This document shows positions 47,453 through 57,519 of a stretch of 64,000 nucleotides of DNA, piece after piece (position 1 is the stretch's first letter; each line of letters opens with the position of its first letter). Both the position numbers and the translations under genes were made by a program. The notes below the pieces were generated by a model. The model was not told the DNA's origin. It was given only the letters and a program-made list of their open reading frames with translations, and did not search any database. Source of the DNA: Typhlomys cinereus (Eukaryota; Chordata; Mammalia; Rodentia; Platacanthomyidae); NCBI GenBank assembly GCA_023101885.1, contig JALPQD010000406.1, positions 1,240,001-1,304,000 of the forward strand, in the 5' to 3' direction.

Positions 47453-47467
47453 GCTTTCTATCTTTTT

Positions 47468-48735
47468 ATGATAAACTACATCAGATCTAATTGTATTACC
47501 ATAATTAAAAGCTATAAAATGTATAAGCATCAAAATTTTCCATTTTTAATATTCTTAAAGAGGTAGTGGCTTATAAAACAGTATCAAACTATAATTAAAT
47601 TTTATGCTAAATATTTTATATGATTTGTTAGTATACCATATTATATAAAAATGTGCTGTATATTGTCCACCATAGAGTGATGACATTAAAATGCCTGCTT
47701 AGGCTATCATGGGACTAGGAGATGATTAAGTAGTACTACTTAATATAACCTTGTTGAAAGAAGTAGTTTATGTTATATGTGTAATCTCAGATTCATGTTT
47801 ATCAAATTAAGAAGTGCTTCTCTCGTTGAAAAATAAGCTCATCTGTATATACAAGAAAGGTTGATTAAAATTTGTGATGCAAAAAGAGAGACCATTTATT
47901 CTTTGGAGCTGAGTCTGTAGCTTTTTCCTTGTAATGCTAAGAGAATCCACTCTTTGTGTGAGCCTGTAGCTTCCCTTGAAGTCAATAGAGGATACATTTC
48001 CATGATGAGAAGAAAATGGGCCTGCTAAAATCTGGCTGATTTCCTTCTTGTTTTAATGCCCTGTTTATTGTCAATGGAAGTCTGATATGTGGCTCCTTCT
48101 TTTCCTCACCTGGTTTTTCAAGTAAGAATCAGAGGCAATTGTGGAGGTGAGAAGAGTGATACATTCTCTCAGGCTATGTAAGAAGACTTCAAGGATTTTA
48201 TTTAGCTTGAAAAACTTTATCTGACTACCTGCATCAAGGTTTCATGCTCGTGTCATTTTGCAGTGCTTTATTTTGTCCCAGGGCTAATAGCACAAGTGTT
48301 TTAAATTCACTCACAAATATGCATAATTAATATAATACATCAGCCAACCTTTAAGTGTGCTGTGTATTGTGTACTCCAAATTCCAAGTATAAAGGGATTT
48401 TCATTTCAGAGTTAGTTAATAAATCATTTTTTTCTGTTGTTTTAAACATGGTAATTTATCATTCAGGCCCAGAACTAAAACATACTTCAATTTTTCATAA
48501 GAAGTTTGTTTTACACAGTACTAAAGCGTATGCCCAATGCTCAACCTGGCAGGCCAGCACTGTTACTTGCCAATGTTAGGGTCATGATCACATCCATTTC
48601 GTTTTACCAATTCTTATTTTTTTCATCCATGAAATGATGATGCCAAATATCTGTATCTTTAAAAAGTATATGAGGACGTTCCTCATATTAAGTCCTTAGA
48701 ACTGTGACAACCATAGAACCAAGGCATCATAAGGG
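47468..48735. other. Unique AT-rich intergenic sequence
   Basis: No gene or repeat recognised. Confidence 0.5.
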
Positions 48736-48739
48736 TTAT

Positions 48740-49045
48740 AACATGGTTTCAATGTGAGGTGCCCTCTACAGTTTCCTGTGTTTGAATCCATAGCTGATGT
48801 TAATGTTTGGGAAGGTTATGGCACCTTTCAGAGGTGGAACTTTGCTGGAAGAAGGCACATAACAGGGGGTGGTGGACTTGAGTTTGGTAGACTTGCCCCG
48901 CTTCCCCAAGTTTGTGCTTGTCCTCTCTGACTTCCTTTTGTCTGCACTATCCTAAACCAGCCTCCTGTTTCTGGCTATGGTCATACCTTCTACTAAACAA
49001 CACCAACCATAATCTTACATATTTCTGTAGTCTTAAATCAAATAA
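48740..49045 (+). mobile_element. Old interspersed repeat (family 'R')
   Basis: Contains TTAATGTTTGGGAAGGTTAT and near its end TCTTAAATCAAATAAATCTC. It is collinear with the reverse complement of 28384-28748. The right end is cut by L1-E's target region. Confidence 0.5.
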
Positions 49046-49086
49046 ATCTCACTTTCTGCTTTCCTATCTGGATCTAAATACTCTCT

Positions 49087-49634
49087 CCCCAGTCCTTGCT
49101 CAATAGGTACCCCAGTCCTTGCCCTCCCTCCCCCCATCTTCCCTGCACTCTTCCCCCCTCCTCCTCTCCTTACCCCCTCCTTCCCCTCTTCCCAAAACTC
49201 CTCCTCCCCCACACCTGGAGCATCCCCTTGTGTGAATGCCAAACTTCCCTCTGAGTCCTCCACGTTAGTGAGGTGTAAGGACTCGGTGGCATAACCCAGA
49301 ACCCTTTCCTGGGCTTCCACCAGCATGGGAACACCACCATGATTGTTAATCCCTTGCCTCTAAGGACTCACTATCTGTGATCCATGCTAGACGCTGGGGG
49401 GTCATCAACAGGTCAGTCACTATACAGGTCATGCAAAGTCCAATTATGGCTCTTGTAGCCCTAACTTGTATGGAGTATCTTGCACGTCATTGGTCTTTCC
49501 CATCTTTAGGCTCTTAAAATCTTGCCGCTCCCCTTTTCCACAAGTTTTCCTGAGCTTTAGGAGAGATTTGGCTTCTCTGGTTCCAGGTGATAATGTAGGG
49601 TCTTTGTTGTTCTGAATAATAGTTTGTTGTTGTT
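49087..49634 (-). mobile_element. L1 3'UTR insertion lacking 3' end and A-tail (L1-E)
   Basis: Bounded by an exact 14-bp direct repeat TCTAAATACTCTCT (49073-49086 and 49635-49648). The content is minus-strand L1 3'UTR (G-rich tract about 49120-49215). The usual terminal AAGTTTGTATGAG...A-tail is missing, and the insert joins the TSD directly after a short repeated word (CCCCAGTCCTTG at 49087 and 49110). More diverged than the other copies. Confidence 0.88.
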
Positions 49635-49783
49635 TCTAAATACTCTCTTATAATCAAAAGAAGGGTAACTTTAGCAGATTAGGTCTTACTTTTTAAAATT
49701 GTATTTGTTTCTTACTTATAATTATGGTGTTGATATACATGTGGTGTGAAGTATGCATATGTCATAGTTAAACACAGGTGTCA

Positions 49784-50354
49784 GAGACTCTATATCAACC
49801 ACCTAGAACTAGGCCAGACTAATCTCTCCTCATCCTGAAGCTCAGGGACATTTGCGGAAGAGGGGGCGGTAAGAGTGTAAGAGCAAAAGGATGGGAGGAG
49901 CAATGATTTCCAAGATACTCCACACAAGTTAGGGCCGAAGCAATCATAATTGGACATTGTATGCCCGGCGCAATGTCCATCACACTATTGACCTCACAAA
50001 GTCTAGCATCTGCTAAAGGCATCAAGATCCTTGGAGGCAAGGGATTGACAGCCACAGTAGTGTTCCTATGCTTAAGGGGAACACAGGAAAGGGTTCAGGG
50101 AAATGCCACTGGGTCCTTGTACGTCATCAGAGAGGAGGTCCCAGAGGAGGGTCAGGCATGCACAAGAAAGGACTCTGGGAATCGGGGCGGGAGGCACGGG
50201 GGGATGGGGAGAGAAGGGAGGGGGAGCAGAGGGTTCAGGGGTAGGAGGAAGGAGGGAGGGAACTGGTCTACCTATTAAGTTTGTATGAGCTGAAATAATA
50301 ATAAAAAATGTATTATATATAAAAAAAAAGAAGCTCTAGCAGTATAAAAAAAAC
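49784..50354 (+). mobile_element. 5'-truncated L1 3'UTR copy (L1-F) with bipartite A-tail
   Basis: Flanked by an exact 13-bp direct repeat AACACAGGTGTCA (49771-49783 and 50355-50367). The G-rich tract is at about 50185-50265 and the family 3' end TATTAAGTTTGTATGAG is at about 50273-50289. Two A-runs (50321-50329 and 50345-50353) are separated by the non-L1 word GAAGCTCTAGCAGTAT. The element is inserted at the left end of an older family-R repeat. Confidence 0.93.
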
Positions 50355-50775
50355 AACACAGGTGTCAACTTGACTGTTGAGGGTTTGAGCTCTGGGCACA
50401 GTTGTAGAGAGTTGATGATTGAGTTAAGCCCAGAGTTAATCTAAAGGAGATTGTCTAGCTGATGGGGAAGGTCCAGCCCATGGTGGGTGGGCTTAGGCCC
50501 TGGATAAATCACAGAGGGCTGATTGAGAGAGTTGGCATCCTTCTGTATACTTGGCCAGACATGCTGGTATGGCAAATAAGGATTGCCCATCTCTTAGCTG
50601 TTATGCGGTGATGGTGTGGCCAATTCCCTCAGCCCTAGTGTTGGTGCATGCTCTCTCATCAAGCTGGACTAAGAACTGTAACCGGACTGCCGTAAGAAAG
50701 TAAACTCCTTATTCCCTTAAGCTGTGTGATGGTCACTTATCAACAACTATGCAGATGAACTGCAACAGCATACAT
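50355..50775 (+). mobile_element. Old interspersed repeat (family 'R'), interrupted at its 5' end by L1-F
   Basis: Starts GGTGTCAACTTGACTGTTGA. It proceeds through GATTGTCTAGCTGATGGGGA and CTTGGCCAGACATGCTGGTA and ends TTATTCCCTTAAGCTGTGTG. It parallels 56385-56785 block by block (GATTGTCTAATTGATGGGAA, TATTCAGACCTGCTGGTCTA, CTCCTTAAGCCATTTGGTCC). Confidence 0.6.
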
Positions 50776-51159
50776 GTATGGTGTGTGTGAGTATGCATGC
50801 ATTATGGTGCACATGTGGCCAGATGATAATTTTATGGAGCATGAATTCTCTCCTTCTACCTACTTTGGTCCTATCAGGCTTTTATACAAAAGTCTTTTAC
50901 CTGTTGAATAATTATACTACACCCAGGGTCTCAAAATTTCTCATGAATAAATGAGTCAGTCTCTATTAAAGGATATTTATGTGATACAGAAAAAGAAAAG
51001 AAACTCTCACATTCTTAACTGTTAATCTGAAAACTCTACCACTGAGAAAAGATATTCTGCCTCATGTTATATATGCCTGGCCTCTGAATCCAGATATGAA
51101 TTTACCTGGATATGGTCTCTATGGTTATATCAGAATGAACATATGATTCTCCTTTTAAA
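50776..51159. other. Unique intergenic sequence
   Basis: No gene or repeat recognised beyond a few TATG-rich words. Confidence 0.5.
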
Positions 51160-51170
51160 TTTTATCCTTT

Positions 51171-52296
51171 ATTTTTTTTATTTCCACTCATACAAACTTA
51201 GCAGGTACACAGGTCCCCTCCCTCCCTCCAACCTCCCAATGCCCTCTGCCCCTCTCCCCTCACCTCTCCCTCCCCTTCCCCAGTGCCTCTCCCTCCCATC
51301 CCCGGAGCATCCTTTAATGTGCATGCCAAACTCTCCTCTGGGTCCTCCTCTCCGTTGAGGTACAAGGACCTAGTGGCATTTCCCAGAATGTGTTCCCTTT
51401 AACCATAGGAACACTGCTCTTGCTGTCAATCCCTTGCCTCCAACGATCCTAGTGCCATTAGCAAATGCTAGACTTTGTGGGGTCAAATACTGTGTTGGAC
51501 ATTGCGCAGTGCATGCAAAGTCCAATTATGATTGCTTCAGCCCTAATTTGTATGGAGTATCTTGCATATCATGACTCCTCCCATCCTTGTGCTCTTACAA
51601 TCTTACTGCCCCCTCGTCCACAAATTTCCCTGAGCTTCAGGACGGGGAGAGATTAGGCTGGCCTAGTTCCAGTTGGTTGATATAGAGTCTCTGAAGTTCT
51701 GGATTATGGTTTGTATATTGTCTTTTCCAGTTCTGCTGCTCTTGCAATGCCCTTCACTCCATCCTGATGGGTATTGGGTGTCACCCCCTGGCCAGAGATA
51801 AAAAGCTGTTAAACTAGAGTCTTGTTATAAGAGTATATACAAAGGTAGATGTAATAAAAGTAGGAAACTGCAGTGAGGGAGGGGGGTCAATCACCCATTT
51901 GCAAAATGGTTACCTTTTATCTGCCAGACTATATGCCCTCTCCTTCTGGTGTGATCATACCCCATCAGTTGTAAATGATCAGGAAGGAAAGTCTGTGAGC
52001 TTAACCAGATGTCTCATTACTTGCAGACCTTGATGGCAGCCTATTTTTTCTGCTATAACATGGTTCCCTCTCTCCTTGTTTCTGGTGTGGCCCTCCTACC
52101 CCATCCCTCTTGTTCATAATGTTTGCAATTACTGTAGGTTTTATGGAGATTTATCCTTGAGTGTCTCTAAGTGGGTTTGGTACTAGAATTCACCTATGAT
52201 GGAGTGGAATAACCCCACATACAGCAAAAATTCACAAGCATGACCATGTTCATAGTGGCACTGTTTACAATAGCAAAGTCATGGAATCAACCCAAG
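51171..52296 (-). mobile_element. 5'-truncated, 5'-inverted L1 copy (L1-G)
   Basis: Bounded by an 11-bp direct repeat TTTTATCCTTT (51160-51170 and 52297-52307). From 51171 to about 52206 it is minus-strand L1 3'UTR reaching the end of ORF2. From about 52207 to 52296 the orientation flips: the bases match the plus-sense ORF2 end (reverse complement of L1-B about 39608-39700). About 170 bp of L1 between the two parts is missing. This is a classic twin-priming product. Confidence 0.93.
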
Positions 52297-52307
52297 TTTT
52301 ATCCTTT

Positions 52308-52570
52308 CTTGAGGCATTCATGTTTTTTATGACAATACAAAAGGAAACCTGGAGGTTCATGGATATGAGTGACTTGAATATCAGCTAAGGTATTATTCTT
52401 ATGATGATTTTCAAAGGTTGGAAGCAATAATAGGGTTGCTTATATGACACATAACCTATGTCTTAGACATATGAATATAACTTGTGAAAAATATATCTAC
52501 ATAGAGCGTTTAATAGGTTCTGTAGTGAGATTTGTGGTTAGTAGTAATTGTCACTTAAAACAGTACTAAA
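52308..52570. other. Unique intergenic sequence
   Basis: No gene or repeat recognised. Confidence 0.5.
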
Positions 52571-52574
52571 TTTT

Positions 52575-52860
52575 TAAATATTTTGTATGCATGTATTTTT
52601 GTGTGTGCATCTGTTCTTGAATGTATTTGAGTCATATTTGAATGTGTGTACTTGTGGAGGCCCAAGGGGTGATATTAGGAATCATCATAGATTGTTGCTC
52701 TAACTCCCTATTGCTATGCTCTGGGATCTCCCAGGGTCATTTTTCCAGGGCCAGAATTATAGGCTGCCATATCCCCCAAAGCATTTTGACATGAGATCTG
52801 AAAATCCTAACTCAGGTCCTTTGCAAGGCAAAGGTTTTAATCTCCCCAAACTCAATATCA
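52575..52860 (-). mobile_element. Old B2-type SINE
   Basis: The plus strand shows TTGTATGCATGTATTTTTGTGTG, GTGGAGGCCCAAGGGGTGAT, GGGATCTCCCAGGGTCATTT, then CAAGGCAAAGGTTTTAATC. This is the same order as the SINE at 36400-36675. Strongly diverged, no TSD. Confidence 0.6.
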
Positions 52861-52864
52861 ATCT

Positions 52865-54961
52865 TTAAAATCTTGAGTTCATTAAAAGTATTAAGTTGTT
52901 AATGAGACATTTGTTAGACTGTAGGAAACCATAAAATGGCATGTGCTACACTAAAGTAAAAAAAAAAATCTTCCTTTTCTCTTGACAAATGGAGTGTCCT
53001 TTTCATTGTCACATGGAGCTTCTTTTCATTGTCACATGTAGGTTTGCTTGTTTGTTTAAAACAAGTTTAGAGTATGCAGAATATGTGGCCTAAGTGTGTA
53101 GTAACCTTGTACATACACAGATACATGTCTGTTCTTTGATCTTGAATTGCTGCAACTTTTCTTTTTCTGAGATTTGTGTTTTTACAGAGTCATCTGCACA
53201 ATATTTCTGCTAAAGCTGAGTGGTGGTGTCCACATGGCAGCTATTTTTACCTTTGTCTGCCCTGCCTCTGATGGCTGGGTTGCATCCTGCAGGTGGAGTC
53301 AGGCAGGCTAGAGTGGGGTTGCAAAGTCTTAAGGGAAGCTTGTGCATTGTCCTTGGCTATGAAACATCTGAAGTACCCTGGTCTGTCAAAGCAGATGTTA
53401 TGCCTCAAAACCAAAGTCATCTGGAGACTTGCAGTGTCAGTTAGCAGAGGGAAGAAGGGATGCTTTGGGCAAAAGTGCATGGCAAAAATTGAAATTACTC
53501 ATTTTATCGATTTCTTGAAACAAAAATTTAACACATGAAAAAATGCATAGAATATTCTCTAATTTGCTTTCGGGGAAAATAGCATGTTCCAACCATCAGT
53601 CCTGTCTAGTCTTTATACTGGCTGACACAATGTTGCCATGTACAAGTTCATGTTTCATAACTGGGTGACCTAATTCAAAAGAAAAATCACAAAACGATTT
53701 CATAATGTTTCAACTTTAAGATATTGTTTAGAGGATATTCACAGCTATCCTTAGGTGTATGCTGTCCATAGGTCACGGGGTGAATATGTGTATAAGGAAA
53801 TGAAGGGTAAAAATATGGGCATAGCACTTCAATTATTCACAGATGACCAATATTGTCACAATTTTCCTATCACTTTAACCTAAAAAGATGCTATTTTATA
53901 TTCATTGTTATTGGAAACATGCTATATTGAGGAAGTTTGGCTAATGCTTAATTATATCTATTCCATGTGTACAGTATATGGACATAAAAGCAGTTGCAAA
54001 TAGGGTTCTTTAAGTATATTTTGAGTATGAACTTATGGCCAGGAATGAATGAAGACTTTGAAAATATCAGTAGACGTCTGAAAATTTAGCCATTTGAAAG
54101 TCCTGATGCAGGCAAAGGTGTGAATGAACCTAGCAAATGTTATGCTAAATGAATAATCTATCAAAACAGAACAGATACTGTGCTTCCATGATATAACATA
54201 TTGAGAATATTCAAATTAAGTAAATTTAAATCACCTGTGCTTCAATGTTGGGAGGAATGGAGAGTTGTTTTATGGTTAGATAATCTGTTGAAGTTAAGAA
54301 ATATTTCATAGTGGTAATGACTGCTCAACACATTTAGGTACAATTTTAAAAAGGGTATAATGCATTAATAACTAAGATATTTAAAATGAACACTTTTTTG
54401 TTCCTATAGGAACAAATATATATGTAGCCACAGTTAAAAATAGCCACATAAAATAAAACCAGACAGGAGAATATGCTTGTCTTTATAGAGTTCCATGGAA
54501 AAGGCTTGAATTGCCTTTCTTGTGTTCCATTTTTACCAGTTTGAGTGATATAAAAGCAATGATGAAAATGGAAATGAATAATAAGCAAAATAAAGCTCAT
54601 ATTAATAAGTTAGTACTACAAATATCCACACAAATCAAGGTTTAAAGAAATATACTGTGATATTTGAAAAAAGTCACTTTAAGCTGATATCTTTCAAATA
54701 TATATAGCTTACATGTGTGACATTGGATGAGTCTTGTAGTAACATTGGTGCATATGTATTAATAATAAGCTATCAAAAACATTTGAAAACACAATGACAA
54801 TAAAATTGAATTAGCTTATTTCAGAAGTTTGCCTTCAAGTACAATCCAATAAACATAAAATACATTGTGAGACTCATTTAAATACAAGGCACAATTTAAG
54901 ATGTTTTAGAAATTAAAAAGAAAATATGATGTAGAAGCTAAAAATGAATTTATTTAATTAA
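52865..54961. other. Mostly unique intergenic sequence with a GC-richer patch at 53200-53540
   Basis: The patch 53200-53540 has balanced composition and ORFs of 75-81 codons on both strands, none recognisable. A 19-bp word TTTTCATTGTCACATGGAG / TTTTCATTGTCACATGTAG repeats at about 53002 and 53024. The remainder is AT-rich without gene signals. Confidence 0.45.
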
Positions 54962-54972
54962 AAAATGGTGGT

Positions 54973-55231
54973 AGGGGAGAGATGACTGGAGAGGTGGCTA
55001 AGTGGTTACAGCCTTTGCTTCCCATGACAAAAACATGAGTTTAGATACCATTTCCCACATAAAATGTTGTGGGGGAAAAGGTGGCAGCCTGTACTTCCAA
55101 CTGTGGAATGTAGAGCCTGGAAAACTGCAGAGCAAAACTATAAGCAGTAGAGTGATCCAGGATGATTCCAAAAGTCACCTTTAGGCCTCCACAGTGCCCG
55201 CCCCCCATCACAGCAACATGAATACATGCAG
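54973..55231 (+). mobile_element. B2-type SINE
   Basis: Flanked by an 11-bp direct repeat AAAATGGTGGT (54962-54972 and 55232-55242). It has head ACTGGAGAGGTGGCTAAGTG, body GATCCAGGATGATTCCAAAA as in the 28764-29077 copy, and a C-rich stretch near 55199-55206. Several head positions have drifted. Confidence 0.82.
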
Positions 55232-55242
55232 AAAATGGTGGT

Positions 55243-56380
55243 GTCTATAATAGAAAAATTATTATTATTTTGAATATTTACTATTCACTTTTAGTGAAAT
55301 GAAGAGGAGTGTGATACTTTTGAAAAATATACTATAGCAGCTGCTACTTCTAAAGAAATTTTAGTATCAGATAATTTCATTTTATTTTTAATCTATTATT
55401 GCTTGAACAGTAAGACTTCAGAATGGTATTCCTGACATTTTTCAGATAATTGTGAGAAAAACTGCATTGATTTAATATGGGAGTTGCTGTGCCTTTAAGA
55501 ACACTAGAACTTCAAAGTGCTCTTTTTGAAAAGAACCTATGCAGAATTCCTTTAGGAAGGAAGGAGAGGTGGAGTCATCTGAAACAAAGTAGAATAATGA
55601 AGCATTTTCATACTCACCCACTCCTCCCATTTAAAGTTTGGTTCGCTCTCATTCAAAGCAGCCCACTTGCATCCACAATGAAAATGGAGATCACAATGCC
55701 TCACTGTCGAACCTCCTCACTAATAAAAATCTACCATTATTGGCTTTCATCCAACAACTAATAAGTACTGGAAAAACTAAGGGTCTCAGCTGCAGTTTTA
55801 GCTGCAGCTTGGGAAATATGGAACTCTGAGTGAGATGTGTAGAATAGCATCACTGAAGCACAATGATTCAATTGACTCAAGTGACTGTTCTTTGTACATG
55901 TTGCACTGTGTGAAGAAATGATTTTAAGTCATATTGGGCTTTGTAAAGTTTATTTCCACATCTGTCTCAGAAAACTATAAATATAACATTGCGATATTCA
56001 CACCGAGAATAAATATTTTATGCATTTCATCTAAGTATGCTCTCCTTGTTAATATAAGCGACTTCTGTTTCTATGCAAATGATTCTGAATATTCAGTGAA
56101 ACATTTATGGTCTTTAAGAAATCCTGATTGTGACTGTGCTGTTTTTTCTTTACACGTTGGGTTTGTGATAATCTTCATTCTTATACTTTTGTGGAACATA
56201 AAACTGGATGCCTTGGTAGAATAGATTCTGCATGTTTACCAGAAAACAGATTAAGATCATGATCATGAAGGAAACAATTGCCTTTACAAACTTTCAGTTC
56301 ATTCATAGAAAGAAAAGCATTTCAACTTTGATTTTTATCACAGGGAAAAAAAAAGCTTACTTACTCTGACAGTTAGAAGA
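55243..56380. other. Unique AT-rich intergenic sequence
   Basis: No gene recognised; open frames of 94-96 codons (55477-55761, 55934-56224) show no protein signature. Confidence 0.5.
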
Positions 56381-56384
56381 CGTG

Positions 56385-56785
56385 TCACCTTGTTAATTGA
56401 AGTCTCTAGCTCTGGGAACATTTTTAAAGAATTAGTTGAGCTGAGCCTGAGCAAGCCAGCAGGGATTGTCTAATTGATGGGAAAGCTCAGCTCATCTTTT
56501 CCCTAGGCAGGTGAATAAAATGGTGGGAAGCTAGTTGGCCTTCTTCAATATACTTATTCAGACCTGCTGGTCTAATTGAATAAGGTTTGCTCCTCTCTCA
56601 AATGGATATGGTTTGGCCAGTTCCCTTGGTTCTTGTTATAGGTATGAGTTGACCTCCCAAGTTGAATTGAGATATTTAACTGGACAATTGTACACAAAAA
56701 TAAAACCCTTTATACCTCCTTAAGCCATTTGGTCCAGAATTTATCATCAATATGCAGGTAAACTGTGATAGTTACTATGTACTAT
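56385..56785 (+). mobile_element. Old interspersed repeat (family 'R')
   Basis: Collinear with 50355-50775: GTGTCACCTTGTTAATTGAA, GGATTGTCTAATTGATGGGA, GTTTGGCCAGTTCCCTTGG, AATAAAACCCTTTATACCTCC. Confidence 0.55.
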
Positions 56786-57519
56786 TACCCTCAAGGCAGA
56801 ATGCAATGATTTATCTAATTGACAAAAAAGGGATTTGACAGCATAGATCATAGTTTATTCCCAGAATTGTATTTTATTACAGCATTCACTTTATTTCCTG
56901 ATGAGGGAAAATATATCTGGTTTATACAGTGGTCAGATTAAAATGTCTCATCAACCAATGGTCACACAAATGTATTTACCCCCTTGTCTCTGACTCCTGA
57001 TTCTCATCTCACAAGTCTTCAGTAAACTCCATAGGTAGAGTGTGACTTCTAACTCCATTAAGTGTCTGCTTTAATCAATTGTTTTAGGTGGATGTAAACA
57101 AATGACCTATGTTTAAATGTGTCTTAAATCATACACCTCACTAGGGTGTATGAATAGTTATATGAAGTTTTTTCCATAGTTTCAGACCACAATGACAGTG
57201 AACGAAAGGAGAGTATACCCTACTGATTTAGTAGTGATGTCTGCCCAGTCTCTAACCCGGGAACTCATTTTTATAAGACAATTTTGAATCATGAACATAA
57301 CATGGAATGCTTCTTCCATGAATTTTTCAAAAAATTACTTCATAGACCATTAGAGATCTTGAACTTTTTTCTTAAAATCATCTTTTCAGAGCATAATCTT
57401 GCCATCCCAACAAATTTTCTGTGATTACAAATTATGCTTAAATTTTATCAACATACATTTATTTAACCTAAGGGTGTAGATGATGAGTTGGATCTTCACC
57501 AAGAATTCACACACTACAA
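56786..57519. other. Unique intergenic sequence just past the protocadherin 3' end
   Basis: No gene or young repeat recognised. Confidence 0.45.
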
